A stretch of DNA of 24,759 bases from CAYXRK01 sp964467615 (GCA_964467615.1 CAYXRK010000058.1:1-24759); one strand, 5' to 3'; shown: positions 1 to 7,621, counted from the first letter of the stretch. Notes: a model not told the origin generated them from the sequence alone. Numbers and translations are program-made.

Positions 1-6
1 CCCCCC

Positions 7-32
7 GGGGGGGTGCTAGCCCCCGCTTTTTT
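7..32 (+). terminator. Rho-independent terminator of a gene left of the window
   Basis: A G-run, a short GCTAGC-containing centre and a C-run form a hairpin (G5 at 9-13 pairs with C5 at 20-24), followed by a run of seven T at 26-32. This is a classic intrinsic terminator pointing right. It probably ends a gene upstream of plsX (often yceD-rpmF in other bacteria, but that gene is not in the window). Confidence 0.6.
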
Positions 33-137
33 TAATGGTTTTTTACCCCATATAAAAACCCGGCGCTACGGCTTTGCGTCTTTGCGAGGAGTTTGGGCAC
101 ACTACCCCGCTGAGTTCAACCCAGGGTAACTTCTCAC

Positions 138-1181
138 ATGGCGGCGACACCGCTTCGTATTGTTGTTGACGGGATGGGCAGCGACAACGCGCCTGGGCCG
201 GAGTTGCGCGGGGTGGTCGAGGCGAGCTTGAAGACGGACGCGGAGATCATTCTCGTTGGCGATGAGGCGCTGCTGAAAGCCGGGCTTGCCAAGTTTCCGA
301 AGAAGGGGGCGATTTCGGTTGTCCATGCGTCACAACGGATCGCGATGCACGATTCCCCGATGGCCGCGGTCCGCCAAAAGAAAGACGCCTCGATACTTGT
401 GGGCCTGCGGCTCGTGAAAGAGGGCCGCGCTCACGGATTCATCAGCGCGGGCAATACCGGCGCGGTCATGCTCGGTTCGCGCGTCGTGCTCGGGCCGATC
501 CGAGGCGTGTCTCGCTCGGCGATTTGCCAAATTTTGCCTACGGCGCAAAATCCCGTGGTCATCCTCGACCTCGGCGCCAACGTCGATTGTTCGGCCAGGC
601 ATCTCAGCGAATTCGCCGAGATGGGACAAATATTTTCGCAATTGGTCATGGAAGTTCCGCATCCCCGCGTCGGCCTGCTCAACATCGGCGAGGAACAGTC
701 CAAGGGAAACGAAGTCGCCAAGACCGTCCACAAGAGCCTCACCGAATCGGACCATATCCAGTTCATCGGCAACATAGAACCTAAGGCGATATTTCAAGGC
801 AAAGCCGATGTTGTGGTCTGCGACGGCTTTGTCGGCAACGTTATCCTGAAGACCAGCGAATCCGTAGCGTCGCTGATGAAGACCATGATCGAGCGGGAAC
901 TCAAGGCAACGCTGCTAAGCAAGATTGGAGCGTTGCTCTCGATCGGCGCGTTTCGGCGCATCAAAAAGACCACCGACCCGAACGAGTATCCCGGCGCGCC
1001 GCTCCTCGGTGTCAACGGCATCGTCATCATTCTCCACGGATCGTGTACGCACCAGGGTGTTTGCAACGGAGTTCTCGGCGTGCAGCGGTTCGTCTCGCTG
1101 GGGCTGAACGAAAAAATCCGCCACGCCATCGAGACGCTCCGCGCCGCCGAGCGGCCCGCTCCCGCTGGGACCCCCTCGTGA
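138..1181 (+). CDS. plsX: Phosphate acyltransferase PlsX
   Basis: Makes acyl-phosphate from acyl-ACP and phosphate, the first step feeding PlsY in membrane phospholipid synthesis; a peripheral cytoplasmic enzyme. At 347 aa it has the usual family length. Family signatures visible are VVDGMGSDNAP near the N-terminus (residues 9-19; most PlsX have DAMGGDxAP), SAGNTGA at 103-109, LLNIGEE, the VCDGFVGNV block and GAPLLGVNG near the C-terminus. The ATG at 138 has a modest AGGG (123-126) upstream. The stop overlaps the GTG start of fabD by 4 nt (GTGA), so the two are translationally coupled. The identification is secure; only the exact start is slightly uncertain. Confidence 0.95.
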   Translation: MAATPLRIVVDGMGSDNAPGPELRGVVEASLKTDAEIILVGDEALLKAGLAKFPKKGAISVVHASQRIAMHDSPMAAVRQKKDASILVGLRLVKEGRAHGFISAGNTGAVMLGSRVVLGPIRGVSRSAICQILPTAQNPVVILDLGANVDCSARHLSEFAEMGQIFSQLVMEVPHPRVGLLNIGEEQSKGNEVAKTVHKSLTESDHIQFIGNIEPKAIFQGKADVVVCDGFVGNVILKTSESVASLMKTMIERELKATLLSKIGALLSIGAFRRIKKTTDPNEYPGAPLLGVNGIVIILHGSCTHQGVCNGVLGVQRFVSLGLNEKIRHAIETLRAAERPAPAGTPS

Positions 1182-2068
1182 GCGAATGGTTCTTCCTGTT
1201 TCCCGGCCAGGGCAGCCAAACCCCCGGTATGGGAAAGGATTTCTATGAGAATTCTACTCCGGCCCGCGAAGCCCTCGACGAGGCTGAATCGGTACTCGGC
1301 CCCGGATTTCTCGAAAAACTTTTTGACGGGACCGCGGAGGATTTGAGGGACACGCGGGTAGCTCAGACGGCGTTAGTAAGCGTTGGCGTGGCGATTTCCC
1401 GACATTTGGCGGCGTCCGGGGTGGCTCCGGCGGGCTGCGCGGGGCATAGCGTGGGCGAAATCGCCGCGCTCGTCGTCGCAGGCTCGATCTCCTTTATTGA
1501 CGGGCTTAAACTAACACGGGAGCGGGCGCGGCTGATGGCGGAGGAGGCGCCGCCGGGGACTATGGCGGCGGTCCTGGGGCTGGATCCGGCTGTTATTGCG
1601 GCGTCGCTTCCATCTAGCGTAGTAATCGCAAATTTCAATGGTCCGTCGCAAACCATCATATCTGGAACGCTGGAAGGTATTGAGCAGGCACGAGTTACGT
1701 TGAAGGAAGCTGGGGCAAAACGCGTCCTTCCACTTAACGTTTCGGGTGCTTTTCACTCGCCTCTGATGGCCCCCGCAGCCCTCAAGCTCGCCCTGGTAAT
1801 CCGTGAAATTGACTTCAAAACGCCTGCCATCCCCTTCGTAAGCTCTGTCTCGGGGACATTCGAAACGGACGCGGAACGAATCGGCGAGTTGCTCGGACGG
1901 CAGGTGAGCGGGCCGGTGCAATGGACAAAAGTGATGGAAATGATAGGGAAGAGATCGTGCTTGGAGGTGGGGCCGGGAACCGTGCTACAGGGATTGGCCA
2001 AGCGCATGCCGGGAGGGCCCGTGGTATCGTCCGCGGGCATGCTCGAACTGGCTGCCAAGGCCGTGTAA
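1178..2068 (+). CDS. fabD: Malonyl-CoA:ACP transacylase FabD
   Basis: Transfers malonyl from CoA to ACP to supply elongation units for type II fatty acid synthesis in the cytoplasm. The GTG start at 1178 overlaps the plsX stop, and the protein then begins with the family N-terminus FLFPGQGSQ (residues 6-14). The catalytic serine is Ser91 in GHSVGE (89-94), Arg116 matches the malonate-binding Arg, and His193 in the GAFHSPLM block is the second catalytic residue. Length is 296 aa, against about 300 for the family. An upstream in-frame ATG at 1043 lies inside plsX and would add 45 residues with no family counterpart, so I rejected it. Confidence 0.95.
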   Translation: MSEWFFLFPGQGSQTPGMGKDFYENSTPAREALDEAESVLGPGFLEKLFDGTAEDLRDTRVAQTALVSVGVAISRHLAASGVAPAGCAGHSVGEIAALVVAGSISFIDGLKLTRERARLMAEEAPPGTMAAVLGLDPAVIAASLPSSVVIANFNGPSQTIISGTLEGIEQARVTLKEAGAKRVLPLNVSGAFHSPLMAPAALKLALVIREIDFKTPAIPFVSSVSGTFETDAERIGELLGRQVSGPVQWTKVMEMIGKRSCLEVGPGTVLQGLAKRMPGGPVVSSAGMLELAAKAV

Positions 2069-2159
2069 CTCGTTCAGGCGTATGGTCTTTACCAATCCCT
2101 GAAACCGATGTGTTAGTGTACCCGTCCTTCTAGGGCGATTTTTGGAATTCCTCTCGTCT

Positions 2160-2906
2160 ATGGGCGATTTTCAAGATAAGGTCGTGCTGGTTACGGGCGG
2201 CACGCGTGGGATAGGGCGCGCCTGCGTGGAGACGTTCGCGCGAGGCGGGGCCAAGGTTGCGCTTTGCGGCCGCAATGAGGCTTCCGCGCACGAGGCAGCC
2301 GCAGCGATTCATCAGGAAACAGGCGGCGAGGTCCGAGGTTTCGGCGCGGACATTGCTGATTCCGCGAGCGTGGATGCCTTGGTGGAGAACGTGACGGATT
2401 CGTTTGGGACGATTTCCATACTCGTGAACAATGCAGGCATCACGCGCGACGGATTGCTCATGCGGATGAAGGACGAGGATTGGATTCGCGTATTGCAGAC
2501 GAACCTGAACGGGGCGTTTTATTGTTGCCGCGCCGTATCGCGCGGGATGATCAAGCAGCACTATGGCCGTATCGTCAACATCTCTTCGATAGTCGCGGTC
2601 CGTGGTCAAGCGGGACAGTCAAACTATGCCGCGGCGAAGGCCGGCCTGATTGGTTTCACGAAGGCGCTCTCGCACGAGCTCGGGAGCCGGAAGATTACGG
2701 TGAACGTCGTAGCGCCGGGCTTTATTACGACGGACATGACGTCGGGTCTTAACGGTGACGCGCGGGCGAAGGTCATGGCGAAAATCCCCGCCGAGCGTGA
2801 GGGCACGCCGCAAGAGATCGCGGACGCTGTCGCGTTTCTGGCGAGCGATAGGGCGACATACATCACGGGGCAGGTGTTGTGCGTGGATGGCGGGCTGGGC
2901 GTTTAG
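2160..2906 (+). CDS. fabG: 3-oxoacyl-ACP reductase FabG
   Basis: NADPH-dependent reductase of 3-oxoacyl-ACP in fatty acid elongation; a short-chain dehydrogenase of 248 aa. The Rossmann motif TGGTRGIG is at residues 12-19, NNAG at 90-93, and the catalytic tetrad is Asn115, Ser143, Tyr156 and Lys160 with the SDR spacing Y-x3-K. The C-terminal SDRATYITGQVLCVDGG is typical of FabG. I chose ATG 2160 because it puts the nucleotide motif at the usual distance from the N-terminus. A TTG at 2142 with AGGG six bases upstream (2132-2135) is an alternative that would add six residues. It lies 91 nt after fabD, probably in the same transcript. A specialised SDR role cannot be excluded, but gene order supports FabG. 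Confidence 0.92.
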   Translation: MGDFQDKVVLVTGGTRGIGRACVETFARGGAKVALCGRNEASAHEAAAAIHQETGGEVRGFGADIADSASVDALVENVTDSFGTISILVNNAGITRDGLLMRMKDEDWIRVLQTNLNGAFYCCRAVSRGMIKQHYGRIVNISSIVAVRGQAGQSNYAAAKAGLIGFTKALSHELGSRKITVNVVAPGFITTDMTSGLNGDARAKVMAKIPAEREGTPQEIADAVAFLASDRATYITGQVLCVDGGLGV

Positions 2907-3306
2907 CGCGGCGTTACGATAGAGTTCGCCTATCCGGAGAATTCGAACCGAGAACCCTCTCGTCGTGTCCTGAGTTTGAAATTCGTTGGATAAGCGCCGC
3001 CGTATTTGCAGCGTAAACCACTCGATGACGATGACGAGTTGTCATGAACGCGGGCGTTCACCTGGAAAGGATGAAAATTTGGGTACTTGGTGGGCGAGGC
3101 AGCCGAGGGCGGCGCCCCACACGAGGCAGCCGAGGGCGGCTGCCCCACACGCGCTTGGCATAAGCGGCGGTCGGCGTATTTTCGAAGCAGCACGTACACG
3201 AGCACGATTAGTGAAGCGATCCGCGGGGCGCGATTTTCGGATTGGCGGGAGCACGACTTTTGAAACGAATTTGAGACTTGGGACGGCTTAGACAAAGGTG
3301 TTGGAT
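2907..3306. other. Intergenic region between fabG and phnX, with GC-rich repeats
   Basis: About 400 bases without a convincing gene. The acpP gene that often follows fabG is absent. The only structured part is the tandem palindromic repeat at 3095-3150, listed separately. The reading frames crossing the region have no recognisable protein features. A ribosome-binding site for phnX (AAAGGTG, 3294-3300) closes the region. I saw no clear promoter or T-tract terminator. Confidence 0.6.
3095..3150. repeat. Two tandem copies of a 27-29 bp palindromic repeat
   Basis: The unit starts CGAGGCAGCCGAGGGCGGC and ends CCCCACA; copies lie at 3095-3121 and 3122-3150, differing by one inserted T and terminal bases. 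Inside the second copy GCAGCC and GGCTGC can pair around a GAGGGC loop. These look like REP/MITE-type intergenic palindromes. The leading GAGGC is shared with the different palindromes at 5053-5211. Confidence 0.7.
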
Positions 3307-4116
3307 ATGTACACGGGCCCGTTACGAGCGGCGATCTTGGATTGGGCGGGGACGACGGTCGACTATGGGTGCTGCGCGCCCGCTATCGTGTTCATGGACG
3401 TTTTCAAAAAACACGGCGTCGAGATTTCAGTCGGCGAGGCGCGCGGGCCGATGGGCGCGGCGAAGCGGGACCACATTGCGCAGATCGCCGCGATGCCGCG
3501 CGTAGCGGAGGCATGGAAGCTCGCGCATGGGCGCGCGAGTACGGGCGGCGACATCGACCGCATGTATGCGGACTTTATTCCGATGCAGGTGAAGTGCATC
3601 AAGGACTATGCGGACATTATTCCTGGAACGCTCGAGGCGATTGCGGCAATGCGCGCGCGGGGAATGAAGATTGGCGGGACGACCGGATACAGCCGCGAGA
3701 TGATGGATGAACTCGAGCCGATTGCCGCGAAGCAGGGGTACGCGCCGGACGTGAGCGTTACCGCGTCGGATGTTTCCGTCGGCCGGCCAGCGCCCTGGAT
3801 GGCGGTGAAGTGCTTGATGGAAATGAACGTGTATCCGGCGGAAGCGACGGTGAAAATCGGGGACACGGCGCCCGACATTGGCGAGGGACTGAACGGCGGG
3901 ATGTGGACGGTAGCGGTCGCGAAAACCGGAAATGAGGTCGGCCTGTCGCTTTCAGAAATTGATGCGATGGGTCCGTCGGAATTAGAGCGCCGAGTGACGA
4001 TGGCGCGGGCGAAGTTAGCGGATGCCGGAGCGCACTATGTGGTGGACGGTATCGAGGAAGTTGCGAGCGTGATTGATCGGATCAATGAGCGGCTTGCGGC
4101 AGGCCAGAAACCCTAG
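3307..4116 (+). CDS. phnX: Phosphonoacetaldehyde hydrolase (phosphonatase)
   Basis: Cleaves the C-P bond of phosphonoacetaldehyde to acetaldehyde and phosphate, the second step of 2-aminoethylphosphonate degradation; cytoplasmic HAD-superfamily enzyme of 269 aa. Starting at ATG 3307 the nucleophile is Asp12 in LDWAGTTVDYG, Met49 and Lys53 sit in GPMGAAKRDH (the Lys forms the Schiff base) and His56 follows. These numbers match the Bacillus cereus enzyme, which supports this start over the GTG at 3298; AGGTG at 3296-3300 is a suitable ribosome-binding site. KIGDTAPDIGEG is the HAD motif III/IV region. No phnW transaminase or phosphonate transporter is next to it. Its TAG stop lies in the CTAG flank of the following IS remnant. 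Confidence 0.95.
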   Translation: MYTGPLRAAILDWAGTTVDYGCCAPAIVFMDVFKKHGVEISVGEARGPMGAAKRDHIAQIAAMPRVAEAWKLAHGRASTGGDIDRMYADFIPMQVKCIKDYADIIPGTLEAIAAMRARGMKIGGTTGYSREMMDELEPIAAKQGYAPDVSVTASDVSVGRPAPWMAVKCLMEMNVYPAEATVKIGDTAPDIGEGLNGGMWTVAVAKTGNEVGLSLSEIDAMGPSELERRVTMARAKLADAGAHYVVDGIEEVASVIDRINERLAAGQKP

Positions 4117-4810
4117 CAGCCCGTGGTAAAAGTCTTGATTTGAAAAACGCTTGATATTTTCTCTTGACAGATCGTTTCTTGTATTCCAAACTCCTTGACG
4201 CGGTCAAGCAGGAAGTTCGATGGCAGTGGGACGGCAACCTGACGAGCGGCATGAGCGAAACGCCCGTGGCCGAGATCGTCGCGGACAAGGGCTACCACAG
4301 CAACGCGACGATGCGCGCGCTCAACACCGAAACAACGCGCACCTACATCAGCGAACCCGAGCGCGGACGCCGCGACTGGGAAGACAAACCCGAAGAACAA
4401 CAGGCCGTCTACGCGAACCGCCGCCGCATAAAAGGGAAACGCGGCAAACGGCTGATGCGCCGACGCGGCGAACTCATCGAACGCAGCTTCGCGGACGTCT
4501 ACGACACCGGCGGCATGCGACGAACGCACCTTCGACATCACGACAACATTCTCAAGCGCCTGTTGATCCACGCCGGCGCGTTCAACCTCAGTTTGATCCT
4601 TCGCAGGACCGCCGGCGCAGGTACCCCGAGGGAGCTGAACGACCTCCTCAAAGGTCTGCTCGACCGTCTATACGCGTTCATACGGACCCTCTCGGGCATT
4701 TAATCCACCCAACGCAGATCAATCATCTGACCATCGTGGCCAACCACCAAGCGGCTTGGTCACGCGCAGCATAACGAACTAACGGAAAAAGTGACTTCTG
4801 CCACGGGCTG
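4117..4810 (+). mobile_element. Internally deleted IS element with intact ends
   Basis: Near-perfect inverted repeats bound the segment: 4112-4134 and 4793-4815 match at 21 of 23 positions. Counting CTAG on both sides (4113-4116 and 4811-4814) as target duplication, the element is 694 bp with 18-bp inverted ends starting CAGCCCGTGG. It encloses only the C-terminal part of a DDE transposase, so it is a non-autonomous relic made by internal deletion. CTAG fits the YTAR target known for part of the IS5 family; the transposase looks IS5/IS1182-like. Because CTAG is palindromic, it could instead be the outer part of a longer inverted repeat. Confidence 0.8.
4164..4703 (+). pseudogene. Transposase fragment (C-terminal half, IS5/IS1182-like DDE)
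   Basis: The reading frame has DKGYHSN (the second catalytic Asp region) followed by TYISEPERG, then YANRRRI, a GKRGK stretch and RRGELIERSFA, which carries the final catalytic Glu region and the Y-R-E type signature. RRTHLR and KRLLIHAGAFNLSLILR follow, as at the end of intact transposases. About 179 codons remain and the N-terminal half with the first catalytic Asp is missing. The nominal TTG at 4164 has no ribosome-binding site and lies just inside the left inverted repeat. It should not produce an active transposase, although a full-length relative could still mobilise the ends. Confidence 0.85.
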
Positions 4811-5207
4811 CTAGGATAGCCGGTTCTCATGGACCGCCCCGCAGCGCCAAATTTCGGCCCTGTCAAGTGACATCTGTAAATCAACGCATTAAAGGAATTC
4901 GATCGATTCGCCGATAGCACGGTAGAGGCCGGACGACCCATCCGGCCTGACATAGTGCGAGGGTGTTGACGGCCGCGCGATCCCCAACGCGCATCGAAGG
5001 CCTTGACCCAAGTCTCGTACGTTCTTCTTCCATGAGTGCGCCTTGACTTCCCCAGTCGAGGCGTTCTTCTTTTTGGGCGAGGCGCCGATTGGAAATCGGC
5101 GCTACGGCAGTCGAGGCGATCTTTTTGGGGGACGCCGATTGGGAAATCGGCGCTACGGTAGCCGAGGCGTTCTTCTTTTTGGGCGGGGCGCCGATTGGAA
5201 ATCGGCG
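4811..5207. other. Intergenic region: IS remnant to cupredoxin gene
   Basis: About 400 bases with no supported gene. It holds a perfect 7-bp stem (GGCCGGA / TCCGGCC, 4927-4947) with no T-tract, then the three REP-like palindromes at 5053-5211. The open reading frames here run through the repeats, giving residues such as IGNRRYGSRG that come from repeat DNA. Both flanking genes point toward this region, so it is a convergent intergenic space. Confidence 0.6.
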
Positions 5208-5211
5208 CTAC
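5053..5211. repeat. Triple REP-like palindromic array
   Basis: Three copies of a 50-55 bp unit lie at about 5053-5107, 5108-5157 and 5159-5211. Each begins with a GTCGAGGCG- or GCCGAGGCG-like lead and a T-rich stretch. Each then carries a hairpin: GCGCCGATT-GGA-AATCGGCGC at 5082-5102 and 5188-5208, and a version with stem CGCCGATT and loop GGGA at 5133-5152. CTACGG follows the first two. The third copy runs into the end of the cupredoxin gene, whose stop codon it supplies. On the + strand the last hairpin is followed by TACTTTTT, so it could also terminate transcription coming from the left. Confidence 0.85.
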
Positions 5212-5948
5212 TTTTTCGTGGGCTTGGTAAATACGACGTCGATATTCACGGGTGCGTCTGCGCTCACGGTCGCCGTTGCCCTTTGCTCGCCGAGCACTTC
5301 ATGCCAGAAGGTGACTTCGTACTCGCCGGGGTCGAGACCTTCGATGCAAAACGCGCCATCCTTTGCCGTGACTGCGAAGAAGGAATGATCGAGCACGGCG
5401 CAGTACGCGCGCATCCAGACATGCACATCGCACTTGATCTCGAAAACGGGCTCCGGCTTTTTGAACGACAACTCAATTTCCGTGCGCTCTTTCGGCATCG
5501 CTTTGTTGAACTCGTCGTTCACCTTGGGAAGCGGATGAATGTTATGCAGTGTCCCATCGGGATTGAGTACGCGTAGTTTCTGACCCGGCCGCAGCACGAA
5601 TACGTGCGGTGCGTACATGCAGCCCGTCTGCGTAAGTTCCACAGGCCCCTCGGGCGACGGCCACTCCTGTGCCGCAAGGCCTCCCGATACGACTACGAGC
5701 ACGTTCGCAAGCGTTTGGCCTTCGCCCGAAACAAACCAATCCTGCACGGGAAGAGTGTCGCCGTGAATCTTGGCGCACACCGGATCTGTCTGGATCCCTT
5801 CGATGGGCTTCATGCTGGGGACGCGGCCCTCGTACTTGACGGTCCCCTGGATGGCGCCCGCCCAGGCGGCCATCGGCGCGGCTACGGCGAACAGCAAAAT
5901 TCGGACGAGGAATGGTCCGGCGTTGACCTCTCGAGATGAGCGGATCAT
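5208..5948 (-). CDS. Secreted cupredoxin / carboxypeptidase-regulatory-like protein
   Basis: A predicted periplasmic copper protein of 246 aa. Residues 13-30 form a signal peptide (hydrophobic FLVRILLFAVAAP, cleavage near AWA-G). Residues 31-190 resemble a plastocyanin-like fold: candidate type-1 copper ligands are His135 or His138 (LHNIH), Cys173, His176 and Met179. The loop C-x2-H-x2-M has the spacing of amicyanin. Residues 191-246 (FAVTAKDGAFCIEGLDPGEYEVTFW) match a carboxypeptidase-regulatory-like beta-sandwich. I chose ATG 5948 because it starts the signal peptide and has GAGG upstream; the longer frame to 6227 looks noncoding. It diverges from a copper monooxygenase gene, so a role as electron carrier is reasonable but inferred. 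The TAG stop comes from a REP-like repeat. Confidence 0.8.
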   Translation of the reverse strand: MIRSSREVNAGPFLVRILLFAVAAPMAAWAGAIQGTVKYEGRVPSMKPIEGIQTDPVCAKIHGDTLPVQDWFVSGEGQTLANVLVVVSGGLAAQEWPSPEGPVELTQTGCMYAPHVFVLRPGQKLRVLNPDGTLHNIHPLPKVNDEFNKAMPKERTEIELSFKKPEPVFEIKCDVHVWMRAYCAVLDHSFFAVTAKDGAFCIEGLDPGEYEVTFWHEVLGEQRATATVSADAPVNIDVVFTKPTKK

Positions 5949-6094
5949 TTGACGTTGCCTCGGGATACGTTTTGTTTCTGGTTGTGGGACGTCCGGCCCA
6001 CGTATGACTAAACCCCCGAACGGGTAAGCGGTTTCCGGGATGCCCTGGAGAAGTGCGCGGCGCTGCCGATGGTGGGTCACGGACGAAGTTGTAT

Positions 6095-6110
6095 TGATCA
6101 GATATGTCAT
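6095..6110. promoter_or_regulatory. Candidate operator shared with the second monooxygenase promoter
   Basis: TGATCAGATATGTCAT at this place resembles TGATAGGTCTGTCAT at 11258-11272 upstream of the paralogous monooxygenase: both have TGA and TCA separated by 8-9 bases and share TGAT, AG and TGTCAT. It is a by-eye match only; chance is a real possibility. Confidence 0.25.
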
Positions 6111-6132
6111 TTTGAACAACTGCTGGATCGAA

Positions 6133-6161
6133 AGGGTATGACCTCGCCAGGTCCCGGTCAA
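6133..6161 (-). promoter_or_regulatory. Candidate sigma-70 promoter for the cupredoxin gene
   Basis: Reading the - strand, TTGACC (6156-6161) is followed after 17 bases by TACCCT (6133-6138). The -35 matches five of six consensus bases; the -10 is weak. It would leave a leader of about 180 nt before ATG 5948. Confidence 0.35.
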
Positions 6162-6298
6162 ATTGTAACATCTTGTACGGCAAAGGCTTATGCATCGAGG
6201 TGACAAAACGCTCATGTTGGCACTCATCTTGCCTTACCATTCAGTGCCGTAGCCGGTTCACGGCCTTGGATTGGGAAATGTAGCCAGGAGTTCGGACA

Positions 6299-7621
6299 AT
6301 GCAAAGAGCCACACTCGCGATCGTTCTTGTTGCGGTAACAACCGCGTGGGCCGCGAACACGACCGGCCCGGTCACTTTCACGAAGGATGTGCTGCCCATC
6401 CTTCAAGAGAATTGCCAAACCTGCCATCGGCCCGCCGGAATCAACATGTCCGGGATGGTGGCGCCTATGTCGCTCATTACATATGAGGAAGTCCGCCCCT
6501 GGGCGAAGGCGGTGGCAAAGGCCGTAGAGTCCAAACAGATGCCACCCTGGCATGCCACTCCGGAGACCAGCAAGATTTTCCGTAATTGCGCGCTCATGAG
6601 CGACGAGGAAGTCGCGACCATCAAGCAATGGGTCGAGACCGGCGCGCGCAAAGGCAACCCGGCGGACGCACCAGCGCCGCTGCAATGGGTATCGACCGGG
6701 TGGAACTTCGGAGAGCCCGACTTGGTGGTCGGTTTTCCCGAACCGTTCCTCCTTGCCGATGACGTCTCGGACTTGTATCACAACATCACGGTGACCTTAA
6801 CGGCCGAACAACTCGGCGAAGACCGCTGGATCAAGGCCATCGAATTCAAGCCGGGCAGCGAAGTTGTGCACCACATCATCGGTTACGCAAACGAATCCGG
6901 CGGAGCGGAAGAGTCCGCGGATGAAGACGGCGGCGAAACGACCCAAGGGATGATCGGCGGCAACGCCCCCGGCACGGACTTCGCGCAGTACCCGGACGGA
7001 TACGGCATCCTGCTCAAGAAAGGCTCCAAGCTGACCTTCGCGATGCACTACCACAAAGAAGCCGGCGCGGGCACGGCAAAGTGGGACAGTTCGCAGATCG
7101 GCATCAAGTTCCACGATGCGAACGCCGTGATCGATCACCCGATCGACATTACGACCGTGGCGCACGGCGCGTTTGAAATCCCGCCGCACAACGGCAATTG
7201 GCGCGTGGGCGCGATGAAGCGCTTCGATCAGTCGACGATGCTCATGGGCCTCATGCCGCACATGCACCTGCGCGGCAAGGCGGCCAAATACATCGCGCAT
7301 TATCCGGACGGTTCGAGCGAATTGCTGCTGGACGTTCCCAAGTACGACTTCAACTGGCAGCGCAGCTACGACCTGGCCGAGTACAAGTTCATCCCGGCGG
7401 GCACGTACCTCGAGATGGACTTCGCCTACGACAACTCGGACGAACGCGCGAAAGAAGTCGGATTTGATTCCAACAAAGCCATCCGCTTCGGAGGTCCCAC
7501 GACCGACGAGATGGATCTGGCGTGGTACTTCGCAAGCCCCGCGACGCAGACGGACATCGCCAAGCATGATGCCGGCGACCGCCACGCCTCTCTCGAGGAC
7601 GGCAACGCCGCGGGGGACTAA
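6299..7621 (+). CDS. Secreted cytochrome c / PHM-like copper monooxygenase (paralog 1)
   Basis: A predicted periplasmic oxidoreductase of 440 aa. Residues 1-19 are a signal peptide. Residues 25-125 form a cytochrome c-like domain with heme motif CQTCH (39-43) and MPPWHA (81-86). The rest matches the copper type II, ascorbate-dependent (peptidylglycine hydroxylase/dopamine hydroxylase) fold. CuH-site candidates are His191-His192 (VVHHII) and His250 (AMHYH). CuM-site candidates are His321 and His323 (PHMHLRGK) and Met405 (TDEM, like the DEM of PHM). The VPKYDFNWQ block is shared with the paralog at 11390. Start: ATG 6299 with AGGAG 8 nt upstream. Substrate unknown. The cytochrome domain suggests electrons arrive by heme rather than ascorbate (inference). 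A strong terminator follows. Confidence 0.85.
   Translation: MQRATLAIVLVAVTTAWAANTTGPVTFTKDVLPILQENCQTCHRPAGINMSGMVAPMSLITYEEVRPWAKAVAKAVESKQMPPWHATPETSKIFRNCALMSDEEVATIKQWVETGARKGNPADAPAPLQWVSTGWNFGEPDLVVGFPEPFLLADDVSDLYHNITVTLTAEQLGEDRWIKAIEFKPGSEVVHHIIGYANESGGAEESADEDGGETTQGMIGGNAPGTDFAQYPDGYGILLKKGSKLTFAMHYHKEAGAGTAKWDSSQIGIKFHDANAVIDHPIDITTVAHGAFEIPPHNGNWRVGAMKRFDQSTMLMGLMPHMHLRGKAAKYIAHYPDGSSELLLDVPKYDFNWQRSYDLAEYKFIPAGTYLEMDFAYDNSDERAKEVGFDSNKAIRFGGPTTDEMDLAWYFASPATQTDIAKHDAGDRHASLEDGNAAGD

Larger units (their letters stand above)
5949..6298. other. Divergent regulatory region between cupredoxin and monooxygenase genes
   Basis: 350 bases between two divergent starts. The frame extended across it on the - strand lacks protein features and is treated as untranslated. 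It contains a candidate - strand promoter (6133-6161), a possible TGA-N9-TCA operator-like site (6095-6110) and the ribosome-binding site AGGAG (6286-6290) for the + strand gene. Confidence 0.5.

Noticed and set aside
1..13. C6G7 run at the left edge, with a G7 run at the right edge
   Set aside because: Homopolymers at both ends could be window or assembly-related, but two short runs do not support any claim. The left run is better explained as part of a terminator stem.
2986..3291. Small frames in the fabG-phnX gap
   Set aside because: They run through the palindromic repeat and lack ribosome-binding sites and any recognisable motif.
4927..4947. Perfect GGCCGGA/TCCGGCC hairpin considered as a terminator
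   Set aside because: No T-tract on either strand and no gene ends close to it; left as an unexplained stem.
5043..5576. 177-codon + strand frame starting in the REP-like array
   Set aside because: Its first third is translated repeat DNA (IGNRRYGSRG-like residues) and the rest is antisense to the cupredoxin gene.
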